In this document: one piece after another, positions 35,293-44,846 of the stretch
How the letters are laid out: the number at the start of each line of letters is the position of its first letter
Position numbering within the stretch: the stretch's first letter is position 1
DNA from: Verrucomicrobiia bacterium
GTDB taxonomy: Bacteria; Verrucomicrobiota; Verrucomicrobiia; Limisphaerales; Fontisphaeraceae
Assembly (NCBI GenBank): GCA_026414565.1
Contig: JAOAIT010000029.1
Span: 1-64,000, forward strand
DNA length: 64,000 bases
Reading direction: 5' to 3'
Program-made: the position numbers and the translations under genes
The notes under the pieces: generated by a model
Seen by the model: only the letters and a program-made list of their open reading frames with translations
What the model was told of the DNA's origin: nothing
The model's database searches: none

Positions 35293-35347
35293 AAGCGTTT
35301 GGGTACGGTTAAAAAACCAGCCTTGTCACAAGGGAGGGTGGAAGCCT

Positions 35348-36820
35348 TCACGGGCCGGAGGAAGGCGGGCGGGGAGTTTCCTGGCCCGGCGTTCTGGGTT
35401 TGCTCTTGAACTTGATCAGCCCGAAGAACAGCGAGGTTTTCTTGGCTTCCGGGGTCGCCTCCTGCCGGTAGAAATTCCACAAAAAGGATTGGGAGCTGGC
35501 CTGGGTGACCGCGTTGCTCTCGGCCCGCCACAGGCTCCATACCGGCGAGTAATTGCGCTGCACGCCCTTGTTCTGCGGCAGGAAAGGCTCCAGCACCGAG
35601 AGCACCTGCAACCGCTCGCTGCCATCCTGTTCTTTGCGGTGGGTGAACAGCGGCCACAAGGAAGTCTGCCGGCGGTATTCCCTGGTGTCCGTGTTTTTTT
35701 CGACGGCATCGGAGTACAAGAAATAGAACACACGCAGCCGCTCGCGATCCAGCGGTTCGCTGCGCACGCGCCGGTACTGCCGCAGGGGCCAGAGCACTGT
35801 TTCGCTTTCCAGGGTGGCGGTCTGGCCGTGACTGTAAAGGGGGAAGACGCGATTCATGGTCTTGCCTTCGCCGCGCGCAAAGGTGACCAGCGGCCAGGGC
35901 GCGCTCCATTCGCGATAACCGCGGGCGCGATCCTCGGTGTAGGAGAAGCTGAACGGCCAGAGGATGCCGGTGCTTTCCCGCTGGGGGCCGCGCTCGAAGC
36001 TGTAGAGGGGAATCAAGGCCTGCGTGTGGTGTTCATTGTCGGTGCCGCGGCCGGTGATCTGATCATGGAAGAAAGGCCACAGGACAAACCACTTCTCATG
36101 CCCCGGCACAATTTCCAACTCGTCAAAGCGGTTGGTGCGCTGGAAGGGCTGGCGCACTTCGTGCCCAACCAACGGCCAGACCTGCCAGCCCCGCAGGCTC
36201 AACCCGCGCCGCACATGGATCAGGGGCAGCAGGTAGTTATCCGTTACCACGTCCCGTTTGCGCGTCTGCACATAGGCCGGAAACATCACCCACCGCACCT
36301 CATCCCGCAGCAGGCGGTTGTACAAGTGGCCGTAGAAAGGCATCAGCCCCCAGTAACGATTGGTGGGCACGTCCGAGGATTGATAAAAGAAGAGGGGAAA
36401 CAGCGTGAAGCGGCGCCGCGTTTCGTCATCGCCTGTCTGTCCGCCCGCCAGGGAGAAGAGTTGAAAGAACTGCCAGCGCCACTCGGAGCCGAAACGGTCA
36501 TAAGTCAGCAGGGGGTAGAGCAAATCATATTCCACCGCTTCCACTTCCGGATCGCGATTCCGCTGGTAGGAAAAGAGCGGCGGCAGGGCCACCAGTTGCG
36601 AGGTCTCCCAGTCGCGCTGCAAATAGAGCGGGCCCAACACCTCCCATTCCCAGCCCGAGGCCAGGGTCAGGCGGTGTTTGTCATACAAAAAACCGTGATG
36701 AACCGCGTTGGTCTCGGCCCCGCCAGCGCCGGCCATCGTCAGCCAGGCCAGCAACAGTCCCGCCAGCCATCCGCGGAGGGAGTGCCGGACATGATGGATG
36801 CTTTTTCCACGGCTTGCCAT
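35348..36820 (-). CDS. Exported protein with repeated Trp-Pro-Leu/Phe strands, possible outer-membrane protein
   Basis: About 490 residues from ATG 36820, which gives a signal peptide ending near GAGGAETNA; the open frame to 36844 starts at GTG. The body has repeating short hydrophobic strands of the type LFPLFFYQ, LMPFYGHLYN, VWPLVGHEV, VLWPFFHDQ, LIPLYSFERG, ILWPFSFSY, VLWPLRQYRR, SLWPLFTHR, spaced by charged turns. The spacing (about every 20-35 residues, amphipathic) suggests a beta-barrel. No family name could be assigned. Common in planctomycetes/verrucomicrobia by recollection, but unchecked. Confidence 0.6.
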   Translation of the reverse strand: MASRGKSIHHVRHSLRGWLAGLLLAWLTMAGAGGAETNAVHHGFLYDKHRLTLASGWEWEVLGPLYLQRDWETSQLVALPPLFSYQRNRDPEVEAVEYDLLYPLLTYDRFGSEWRWQFFQLFSLAGGQTGDDETRRRFTLFPLFFYQSSDVPTNRYWGLMPFYGHLYNRLLRDEVRWVMFPAYVQTRKRDVVTDNYLLPLIHVRRGLSLRGWQVWPLVGHEVRQPFQRTNRFDELEIVPGHEKWFVLWPFFHDQITGRGTDNEHHTQALIPLYSFERGPQRESTGILWPFSFSYTEDRARGYREWSAPWPLVTFARGEGKTMNRVFPLYSHGQTATLESETVLWPLRQYRRVRSEPLDRERLRVFYFLYSDAVEKNTDTREYRRQTSLWPLFTHRKEQDGSERLQVLSVLEPFLPQNKGVQRNYSPVWSLWRAESNAVTQASSQSFLWNFYRQEATPEAKKTSLFFGLIKFKSKPRTPGQETPRPPSSGP

Positions 36821-36877
36821 GTGCCGGCGCCGATACTTTCCCACCCCTGCCCCAGCGTCAAGCCAATCAACCCAGGT

Positions 36878-39271
36878 TCAAGGCCGGCCAGCAGGCTGGC
36901 GACTCCAACTTTCCCAGGCCGGCAGGAAGACGAGGGCGGTTATTAGACAGGCCGTCACCCCGGTGGCGGTGATTTGGCCCAGACTGGCCACGCCGGCGTT
37001 GGAGGAGAAGCCCAGCGAGCCAAAGGCCGCCACGGTGGTTGCGCCGGCCAGGAGCAGCGCCCGGCCCACGGCCTGATGCGTGGCCCTCCAATCGCCACCG
37101 TGGCGCTGCAATCCCAGCAGCAGATGCAGACAATAATCCACGCCCAATCCCAAAATCAGCGGCAGGGCCATCAAGTTCATCATATTCCACGGCCAGCCTG
37201 CCACCCGCATCCAGGCCAGGAGGAGCAGCAAGCTGAACAACAAGGCGGCCAGGCTCAGCACCAGTTCGCGCCAGGACCGAAAGGCGAGCCCCAACGCGAG
37301 CAGCACCATTCCCCCGATGGCGGCCAGCAGCCAGGGCAGTTCCCGCGTCATCAGCGCGGCCAGCCGCCCGCCCATCCATTCCCAGTTGGTCACGTACATT
37401 TCCACCGGCGTGGAAGCCGGCGCGTGGAAGTTCAAATCGTCAGGCGTGGCCGCGTCCGTCGGATGAATCACGCCCAATAACACGCGCCGGCCTTCGTGGA
37501 AGGCGTAGCAACGATCCCGCAGCCAGAGGACGGCCGCCGGCAAGGCGGCAGGCGCGGTGTCGCCCGCTCCGGCCCAGTAGTCGAGCACTTGGAGGGTCAA
37601 TGCCAGGGCATTGGTGGTGAAGCCGGTTTGAGCGGCGGCGGACAGCAATGCCTCGCGGTGGGCTGCCAAAGGCAGCAAGGTGTGCGTGTTGGTCGAGCGC
37701 CAGGGGGCATCCATCACCAGCTCCAGCGGGAGATTCATGCCGCGGATGACCCCCCGCGCAGCCAGGGCATCCCCCTGGCGGCGTAGGGCCTGAGCCGCCT
37801 CGTACAACTCTGTGGCCGAGGTGGCCTGGAGCAGCAGCAGCAAAGGCTCGTGGCCGGCGCTGGTGGCCTGTTTGAACTCATTCCAAACCGCGTAGGCGGG
37901 GCTGTGTTTGGGACGCAGGGCCTCGGTGGTGCGTTGAAAGGGGGGTGGTCCAGCAGATATCAAAACCAGCGCGCATAAGCACCCCAGGATTGCCGAGGCC
38001 CATAACCGCACCGGGGCCCGGGAGACTCGCGGCGCCGACGGCACTGCGGATGGCGAAGGAGGCGATTTGGCCGCGACCAGCGCCCGCTGCAGGGGCGGCA
38101 GGTAAAGGCAGGTTATCAGCACCGCCGCCAGCGCGATGCCCATGGCCACGAGCGTTCCCAGTTGGCCGAGGCCCGGCAGGCCGCTGAAGTTGAGCAGCAG
38201 AAAGGCCCCGGCCGTCGTGGCTGCCGACCAGAAAATGGCCGCACGCGTTCGCCGCTGAACTTCCTCGACTGGCAGGCCGGGATGGGTGCGCGCCTCCTGC
38301 AAGAGCACAATGGCGTAATCGGCGGCCAGCCCCATGAGGATGGCGGCGAAGCCGAGGCTCACCACGTTCATGCTGCCGAACAGCCAGCCCCCCAGCCCCA
38401 GGGTCAAAACAAAGTTAAGCACCAGCAGGGCAATCAGCCACAGCAAGGGGCGCCAGGCGCGATGAACTGCAAAGAAGAGGGCGCCGATGATGGCCAGCGT
38501 CCCCAGCGCTGGCCCGGCCAGATCGCGCTCCATGCCCCCGCCAATTTCCGCCATGAAAGCCGGGCGGCCGGTGAATCCGATCTCCAGCGCGGTCGGCGGG
38601 TCGTGGGCTTGACGCCAAGCATGAATGAGCGCCTGCATTTGATTCAGCCAGGCGCGGCACTCGCAATAACCGCGCAGCGGCACGCGGGCCTTCACCCACA
38701 CAAAACGCGAGCGCCCGTCCGGCGATTGAAAGCCCGCCGCACCGGCGGACTCCTCACCTAAAACCGGCACGGCTGCCTCGAGGAGGTGTGACAGCTCCAG
38801 CGGATCGTAACTCAGTCGCGCCAGCTCGGAGGGAGTCAAGGACGTGGCGAGCCGCTCGCGGGCCGCGGCCAGGCGGGCCGGCAAAGCGTCGGGTGCCAGC
38901 TCTGCGCGCAAACGCTCCACGCGCTCCGGCGGGGCGTGCAACCAGGCCTCCGCCACCAGGGCCGCCAGGGCGGAGGGGGCTTCCTCCAGCGGCGGCTGCC
39001 ACCACGCGCTGGCCACCTGCGAGGTCTGCTGCCGCAGGTGCAGCGCCAGCGCGCGCGCGGCGTCGGTGGCCTCCTCCTCCGTGGCGGCGCGCACGCGCAC
39101 GATCAGCTCGTCGGCCGCGGCGAAATGGCGTTGGTGCAGTTGCAGCCCCCGCACCGCCGGCTCCTGCGCGGGCAGGGTGTTGAGCACGTCGGCATCCCAG
39201 CGCAGACGGGTCCAGCCGGCCACGGCCAGCAGCGCTACCACCAAACCCGCAATCAACCCGGCCCGCTTCAT
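36878..39271 (-). CDS. MMPL/RND-family exporter
   Basis: About 797 residues from ATG 39271 (the frame to 39403 lacks a start context). The architecture is two repeats: one TM helix, a large periplasmic domain (residues ~30-230) and five TM helices. MMPL signatures in each half: MGLAADYAIVLLQEARTHPG and LILGLGVDYCLHLLLGLQRHG. Such proteins export lipids or polyketide-like products. The stop is followed by a small gap; the start overlaps the lipoprotein gene upstream (ATGA), so the two are coupled. A member of this family with a DUF3261-like lipoprotein occurs in aryl polyene clusters, but no biosynthetic genes are present here. Confidence 0.85.
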   Translation of the reverse strand: MKRAGLIAGLVVALLAVAGWTRLRWDADVLNTLPAQEPAVRGLQLHQRHFAAADELIVRVRAATEEEATDAARALALHLRQQTSQVASAWWQPPLEEAPSALAALVAEAWLHAPPERVERLRAELAPDALPARLAAARERLATSLTPSELARLSYDPLELSHLLEAAVPVLGEESAGAAGFQSPDGRSRFVWVKARVPLRGYCECRAWLNQMQALIHAWRQAHDPPTALEIGFTGRPAFMAEIGGGMERDLAGPALGTLAIIGALFFAVHRAWRPLLWLIALLVLNFVLTLGLGGWLFGSMNVVSLGFAAILMGLAADYAIVLLQEARTHPGLPVEEVQRRTRAAIFWSAATTAGAFLLLNFSGLPGLGQLGTLVAMGIALAAVLITCLYLPPLQRALVAAKSPPSPSAVPSAPRVSRAPVRLWASAILGCLCALVLISAGPPPFQRTTEALRPKHSPAYAVWNEFKQATSAGHEPLLLLLQATSATELYEAAQALRRQGDALAARGVIRGMNLPLELVMDAPWRSTNTHTLLPLAAHREALLSAAAQTGFTTNALALTLQVLDYWAGAGDTAPAALPAAVLWLRDRCYAFHEGRRVLLGVIHPTDAATPDDLNFHAPASTPVEMYVTNWEWMGGRLAALMTRELPWLLAAIGGMVLLALGLAFRSWRELVLSLAALLFSLLLLLAWMRVAGWPWNMMNLMALPLILGLGVDYCLHLLLGLQRHGGDWRATHQAVGRALLLAGATTVAAFGSLGFSSNAGVASLGQITATGVTACLITALVFLPAWESWSRQPAGRP

Positions 39272-39759
39272 GGAGGCGAAAACAAGGTCAAGGTCTCGCC
39301 GGTGTTTCGATGGCGCAAGCGCACCGCCGGGGGCGGGCCCGGCAGTTTTTCGACAACAAGGGGCGGCGGCACCGGCGCGCCCGCCAGGGCCTCGGGCACC
39401 CACAACATCAAATCATCTGGCGAAGGCGCGCCACGCCCGCTTTTGCTGCGGCGTTGGGGTTGATACTCGATTTGCCACTGGCCGGGCGCACGCCAAGCGG
39501 TGACGGTGGGAAAGGGCACCTTGGCAAAATGGAGCAAGGCCCGGCCATCGGCGTGAGAGGTCAGCCACAGTTCGCCGGCGATTTCCGGCGCGTCCCTGCC
39601 CGCCGGCCGCCAGAGGGCGGGGCAATACTGCGTGCGCCAGCCCGGCTGGGTGGTGTCCACCACCGGGATGGGGGGCGCCGTGCGACAGGCCAGCAGGCCG
39701 CCCAAGGCCAGCGCCAGGAGCCCCCAAAGCCAGCGCGCGCTGTTGAGGATTGGAGTCAT
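39268..39759 (-). CDS. Small lipoprotein coupled to MMPL exporter (DUF3261-like)
   Basis: A 163-residue protein with a lipoprotein signal (LLALALGGLLAC). The body has ELWLTSHADGRALLHFAKVPFPTVTAWRAPGQWQIEYQP, resembling DUF3261 lipoproteins that accompany MMPL exporters. The gene overlaps the exporter start by 4 bp, so the products probably act together at the outer membrane. Assignment to DUF3261 is tentative. Confidence 0.6.
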   Translation of the reverse strand: MTPILNSARWLWGLLALALGGLLACRTAPPIPVVDTTQPGWRTQYCPALWRPAGRDAPEIAGELWLTSHADGRALLHFAKVPFPTVTAWRAPGQWQIEYQPQRRSKSGRGAPSPDDLMLWVPEALAGAPVPPPLVVEKLPGPPPAVRLRHRNTGETLTLFSPP

Positions 39760-39804
39760 GCAAGGGGGTCACGCACCGCGGGCGGGCGCCGGTGCGCTGG
39801 CGGT

Positions 39805-41364
39805 TCAGGTGGCCACTGCCAGCGCCTTGGGCGCAAACGGCAACACTTTGGCCAGCAGCCAGACCAGCAGCAGGCCCGCCACGGCAATGACGGTGGACAT
39901 GACCGTCCAGGATTTCAGCGTCTCGGTCTCTGTCATCCCGCTCAGGCGGCTGACCACCCAGAAGCCGCTGTCGTTCATCCAGGAGGTGGAGAGCGCGCCA
40001 AACCCGATGGCACAGAAAATGTAGAGCGGATGAAACGGCAGCGGCGGGTTGGTGGCCGGATCCATCATCGGATACACCATGGCCGAGGCGGTCAACATGG
40101 CCACGGTGGCGGAGCCTTGCGCCACGCGGATCACCCACGCCACCAGCCACGCCAGGAAAATTAGATTCACATTCTTGCCGGCCACCAGCTCCTTGACGGC
40201 ATCGCCCACGCCGGCGTTCTTCAACATCAACCCGTACGCGCCGCCCGCGCTGGTGATCAGAATGATCACGCCTGCGGTGAGCATGGGGGCGGCCAGCCGT
40301 TGCTCGATGTCGCGGAAACCAAAGCGGCGCTGCCATGCCAGAATGGCCAGCGCAATGATGGCTCCCAGGCCGAGCGCCACGTTGCGGTTGCCGATGAACT
40401 CGGCCCATTGTTGGGCCTGGGCAAAACGCTCCGCCCCCAGCCACGCCACCAGGCGGGGGAAACTGCCGCCCGCCACCTCGAAAAAGGAGGCCCCGCTGAT
40501 CAGCGCGATGGGCAGAATCACGGGCATCACCGCCAGCCAGAAGGGCGGCAGCTCGGATTCCGGTTTGGCCACAATGGCCTCCAGCTCCGCCAGCGGCGCA
40601 TCGGGGGTTTCGCGCAGCGGCACTTCCATCCGGCCGTTGATCCACCGGGCCACCGCCCACCCCACGACCGCCGGAAGGAGGCCAATCAACACCCCCGCCA
40701 CAATGGACATGCCCACGTCCACCTTCAAATTGTCCACCATGGCCAGCGGCCCTGGGTGCGGCACGGTCAACGAATGCGTCACCATGCCGCCGCTGCAAAT
40801 CGCCATGACGTAGAGCAGGTAATCCTTGCCCGTGCGCAGCCGGAGCGCCTTGGCCAGGGGCACCATGAGCATGAACATGGTGTCGAAAAAGATGGGAATG
40901 GAGAGAAAATAGGTGGCGCCCAGCAGCGCCAGACTGACATGGCGCTCGCCAAACAAGGCCAGAAACCGCCGCACCACCTTGTCCGCCGCCCCGCTTTCCA
41001 TGAGGCACATGCCGATGATGCTGGCCAGGCCGATGACGATGGCGATTTTGCCCGCCGTATTGCCAAACTCACGCGTCGTTAATTCCACGGCCGCCACCCA
41101 GTGGCTTGGCGGTGGTTTCGCCGGTTTAGCGCCCTCGGTGGCCGCCGTGGCGGGCAGGGGCGGCGGCTCCCCCCGGGGCCGGGCGCCGGGGAGCCGCTCG
41201 GCCAGCAACCCGGCCGTCATGGCCGCGGCAATCAACGCCAGAAACGGATGCACCCGCAACCGGGTGATCAACACAATGATCACCCCCACTGAAATGCCCA
41301 GCACCGCCAAAGGCCACAAGCCCGGCGCCGGCGCCGCCGTTGTTTGCGCAAGTAAAACCGTCAT
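39805..41364 (-). CDS. GntP-family gluconate:H+ symporter-like permease
   Basis: A 519-residue protein with about 12-14 TM segments and the GntP hallmarks FFDTMFMLMVPLAKALRLRTGKDYLLYVMAICSG, VPPHPGP-like VPHPGPLAMVDNL, and RVAQGSATVAMLTASAMVYPM. The family takes up gluconate and related sugar acids. A proline-rich cytoplasmic loop (PLPATAATEGAKPAKPPPSH) near residue 70 is longer than in E. coli GntP. No catabolic kinase or dehydratase gene is nearby. Confidence 0.9.
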   Translation of the reverse strand: MTVLLAQTTAAPAPGLWPLAVLGISVGVIIVLITRLRVHPFLALIAAAMTAGLLAERLPGARPRGEPPPLPATAATEGAKPAKPPPSHWVAAVELTTREFGNTAGKIAIVIGLASIIGMCLMESGAADKVVRRFLALFGERHVSLALLGATYFLSIPIFFDTMFMLMVPLAKALRLRTGKDYLLYVMAICSGGMVTHSLTVPHPGPLAMVDNLKVDVGMSIVAGVLIGLLPAVVGWAVARWINGRMEVPLRETPDAPLAELEAIVAKPESELPPFWLAVMPVILPIALISGASFFEVAGGSFPRLVAWLGAERFAQAQQWAEFIGNRNVALGLGAIIALAILAWQRRFGFRDIEQRLAAPMLTAGVIILITSAGGAYGLMLKNAGVGDAVKELVAGKNVNLIFLAWLVAWVIRVAQGSATVAMLTASAMVYPMMDPATNPPLPFHPLYIFCAIGFGALSTSWMNDSGFWVVSRLSGMTETETLKSWTVMSTVIAVAGLLLVWLLAKVLPFAPKALAVAT

Positions 41365-41781
41365 GGAACGCCGCTACTGGTACCGGAAAAAGCCCCCCGC
41401 GGCAAAAGAAATGTTGCCCCGCCCCGGCCGCCCTGCCGCCGGCCATTCATTCACGCTGCGAGACTTTGGTTTGTTTTATGCGGCTTCGCCCGCCGGACGG
41501 CGCCGAGGGAACAGTGACTGCGGATGTCACCCCCGGCCGCTTAAGATGGGGGGCATGACAACGATGCTGCATGCAGGCTGGAGCGGTTCAGCAGATTTTA
41601 ATTGCGTTGGTTCTTTCCCCCGGCTACACCATATTGCACACCACCATGCGGGAGCAGGCACAGGTACATTCAAACGGGATGTCAGCGAATGTTCGGGAAT
41701 TTTTTTTGCCTACGCTTTTCCCCCATATTGTCCCCAAGTATGAAACATAAACAAAGTTAAACCAAGCCAGACTTGCCGACC
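41365..41781. other. Intergenic region upstream of the CRISPR cmr operon
   Basis: This 417-bp gap separates the divergently transcribed GntP gene from cmr2, so it should hold promoters for both. The last ~80 bp (41698-41780) are AT-rich, with a run of T residues at 41699-41707 and AAACATAAAC near 41744-41753, the most likely place for the cmr promoter. I could not fix a -35/-10 pair. No ORF here looks coding. Confidence 0.4.
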
Positions 41782-44700
41782 ATGAACCACAACGCCCAAC
41801 CTCCCATCCCCGGCCCCGACTTCTGGAAACGCAAACTTGCCGCCTATCTCCACGATCCGCCAGAGAAGGCTTATAACTTTGGACCGAATCATATAGAGCG
41901 CGCAGAGATACATGCGGCAAGCTTTGGTGTGGCAGAATTGTGGAGAAACATGGCAGGCAACTCCGATTGGACGGCCGCTGCCGCAGATCGTTTTGTTTTT
42001 CCACATGGTAACAATTTAAGAGAAAACATCGGAGAAGACGCATCCCCTTGCTTTATCCACCCGATGTCCGGTCGCGCAGAAAAGCCCGCCCTTGTTCAAG
42101 CTAATTTTCCCTCCGAGGAACAGGCTCAGCAATGGCTGGCTGAGATTCGCCAGGATTGGACAAGCGACGATGCAGCGGTCAATTTCTTGCGCACCTGGCG
42201 CAAATGGTCGGCTTGCGCTGCGGAACATCATGGCGGGCAGAATGCAGGGGCCAAGTTTCTTCCTTATCTACCTGCCGACACCCGCGTTTGCGACGGCACC
42301 ATCTGGCATCATTGTGCCATTGTGAGCGCCTTGGAAGCCACCCGTATAGACGAAAACAACTTAAAAAGCGGTTTGGCTCCCGCCTTTTTCCTGTTTCAAG
42401 TCAGCCCGGTGCAGGAGTTCATCGCCCAGGCGCGCAGCACACGGGACCTCTGGAGCGGAAGTTACTTGCTCTCCTGGCTGACAATGCATGCCATCAAGGC
42501 AGTGGCTGACAGATTTGGCCCCGATGCCATCATTTTCCCCAGCCTTAAAGGTCAGCCGCTTTATGACTACCTGGAGCGTCGCTTAGGAGTCATGCCCGAG
42601 ACAAGCAACGTGCTTGTCCCCGGCATTCCGAATCGCTTTCTAGCTGTCGTGCGGGCGGATTTCGATGGCAATCTCGCCGCCCAAGCCTTCAATGATGAGT
42701 GGAAGAGAATTGCCGAAAATTGCCTGCATTGGCTTGGAGATAGGCAGGTACACCTGCCTGAAGGCCTATTCCGCGCACAAGTTGAACACTACTGGCACAT
42801 CGCCTGGCAGCTCTGGCCCTGGCAAGGCGTGAAGGAGGCTTTGAAGAACTTAGGGAAACTACCTCTCGGTAAGAGTAATCCTATTCATCTGGCAAAAATC
42901 ATCGCTGAAAATATTCCTGCTCAGCACCGGGACAACCGCTGCTACCGCGACGATCAACTCGATCCCGGCTGGGCCTGGAGTGCGCATTACCAGCTCTGTC
43001 AGCACGCGCTGGATGCCCGCCGGTCGCTGCGGGAATTCATGGGCCTCCCTACCAACCCTCAGGCCCGCCCCGGGCATCGCGATGCCCTAAGCGGAAAAGA
43101 AGAGGCTGTGTTGTCGAGCGATGCTATTGAAAACCTGCAAAACGCCGAGGTTTCAGCTCTTTTCCGGCATGCCGACCCGCTGGGAGCCGCCAACGTGATT
43201 AAGCGTGTCTGGCATAAAGCCTATCTGGCCCGGCTACAGGAGATCAACGGTGGAAGATATCCCTGCTCATTATCTCGCGCCTGCAAGAGTTTTGATTCTG
43301 TGCCCTCCGTGGCTGCGGGACAATGGTTGTACAACCTCAAACAACGCCTCGAGGACAATGCAGAGCTTCGAGCGGACCTAGTTGCCTTATCGAGTAATCT
43401 ACATCAAGTCGCCGACAATCTGAAAGGAGTCAGCGTTGGCAGCCCCATCGAGCGCGATGACAGTTGGCAAGTTTTAAAATGGCTGGAGGCTACCGAGGTG
43501 GAAATTTTCACCGATCGCTTTTGGCAAAACCATCGAGGAGCCATCCAAGGCAATGAACATATCCAGGCGGCTGCTCAGCAGGTCCACACCTTGAAACAAA
43601 AACATAAACTGGAGGAACCGCCTGCCTATTACGCGGTACTGGCATTGGACGGAGACCAAATTGGCAAATGGCTGAGTGGAGAGAAGTCGCCTTCGGTAGA
43701 AAAGGTGATTAGTCCAAGGGCCGCCGCATATTTTGCCCAACAAATGCCCGGAACCATGACGCCGGAGGAGCAAGAGGCATTCAATCAAGCAGCCACAGAG
43801 ATAGCCATGCCGGAGGGATGGCAAGGCGCGTGGCCGCCACAAACTGTGCAGGAGTGGATTCGAGCATGGTTGGCGTCACCGCGGCCCATCAGTCCGTCCT
43901 GGCACCTTCAGTTCAGCGAAGCGCTGGCCAACTTTGGCCTTTACGCCGCTCGCCGGATTGTCGAAGAGGTGCATCATGGCCAGCTCATTTACGCAGGAGG
44001 TGATGATGTCCTGGCCATGTTGCCGGCCGATGAAGCAGTCCAGTGCGCCAAGAATCTGCGTGCTGCCTTCCAAGGCAGGCGGCAGGACATGACACCCAGG
44101 TGTCAAGAACTTTTCCGTGAAAATACCCCTGAGGGTTTTTTATGGCTCGAAAGACCCGGCAAAAACGATCCGTCGTGGCCCTTGTTGGTGCCCGGCCCAC
44201 GCATGACCGTCTCAGTCGGCCTAGCCATAGGGCACGTCAAGGAGCCGCTGCAGGACATGATTGCCGAAGCGCAAAAGGCCGAGAAACGCGCCAAGTCGGC
44301 TCCCGAGCGGGAAGTATTTGATCATCATGATACCCCCCCAGCACCAAAATGGAAAGCCGCGGAAGGATGGGATCGCGATGCCTTGGCCGTCACGCTCTAC
44401 AAGCGCAGCGGCGAAACCATCCGTTGGGGCGCCAAGTTTGGTTCACCAGCCTTCCCCCTCTTGGAATACTTTCAGACGCATTTCCGAGACAACCCGCTTG
44501 ACGCTGACACCCCACCTCCCATCAGCGGGCGCTTCCCCTATCGTCTGGCAGAGCTGCTGGAGCGTTACGGACTGCACACCAATACGGACACTCTTCGGGA
44601 CATTGCCGCAAAGGAAGTGGCCTATGTCATCAGCAGGCAAACGACAGAAGACGCAAACGGCGCTGCCCATGGCGCGTTTAACCGGGCCACACTCCAGGAA

Positions 44701-44844
44701 CTTTGCATGAATTACCTGGAACATTTGGCCGAGTTTTCCTGGCGCCGCCCTAGGGAGCAGCAAGCCGCGTTGGTCCCCCGCCCCATTGGTGAGTTTGTTA
44801 ACCTGTTTTTGATTGAAACCTTCATCCGCCGACAGGCAGACTAA
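41782..44844 (+). CDS. cmr2: Type III-B Cas10/Cmr2, HD and GGDD motifs intact
   Basis: A 1020-residue Cas10. An N-terminal HD motif is visible at H24-D25 (AYLHDPPEK), so the DNase site may be active. Two Palm domains follow: the first has LALDGDQIGKWLSG (D623) and the second YAGGDDVLAML (GGDD at 739-742), the cyclase site that makes cyclic oligoadenylates after target RNA binding. ATG 41782 is chosen; an in-frame TTG lies 3 codons upstream. First gene of the cmr operon, 2 bp before cmr3. An intact GGDD with downstream CARF effectors shows that this locus is built for second-messenger signalling. Confidence 0.95.
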   Translation: MNHNAQPPIPGPDFWKRKLAAYLHDPPEKAYNFGPNHIERAEIHAASFGVAELWRNMAGNSDWTAAAADRFVFPHGNNLRENIGEDASPCFIHPMSGRAEKPALVQANFPSEEQAQQWLAEIRQDWTSDDAAVNFLRTWRKWSACAAEHHGGQNAGAKFLPYLPADTRVCDGTIWHHCAIVSALEATRIDENNLKSGLAPAFFLFQVSPVQEFIAQARSTRDLWSGSYLLSWLTMHAIKAVADRFGPDAIIFPSLKGQPLYDYLERRLGVMPETSNVLVPGIPNRFLAVVRADFDGNLAAQAFNDEWKRIAENCLHWLGDRQVHLPEGLFRAQVEHYWHIAWQLWPWQGVKEALKNLGKLPLGKSNPIHLAKIIAENIPAQHRDNRCYRDDQLDPGWAWSAHYQLCQHALDARRSLREFMGLPTNPQARPGHRDALSGKEEAVLSSDAIENLQNAEVSALFRHADPLGAANVIKRVWHKAYLARLQEINGGRYPCSLSRACKSFDSVPSVAAGQWLYNLKQRLEDNAELRADLVALSSNLHQVADNLKGVSVGSPIERDDSWQVLKWLEATEVEIFTDRFWQNHRGAIQGNEHIQAAAQQVHTLKQKHKLEEPPAYYAVLALDGDQIGKWLSGEKSPSVEKVISPRAAAYFAQQMPGTMTPEEQEAFNQAATEIAMPEGWQGAWPPQTVQEWIRAWLASPRPISPSWHLQFSEALANFGLYAARRIVEEVHHGQLIYAGGDDVLAMLPADEAVQCAKNLRAAFQGRRQDMTPRCQELFRENTPEGFLWLERPGKNDPSWPLLVPGPRMTVSVGLAIGHVKEPLQDMIAEAQKAEKRAKSAPEREVFDHHDTPPAPKWKAAEGWDRDALAVTLYKRSGETIRWGAKFGSPAFPLLEYFQTHFRDNPLDADTPPPISGRFPYRLAELLERYGLHTNTDTLRDIAAKEVAYVISRQTTEDANGAAHGAFNRATLQELCMNYLEHLAEFSWRRPREQQAALVPRPIGEFVNLFLIETFIRRQAD

Positions 44845-44846
44845 CT

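Noticed and set aside
41624-42043. Minus-strand ORF across the cmr2 start
   Set aside because: Lies opposite the conserved HD-motif coding part of cmr2; composition does not look coding.
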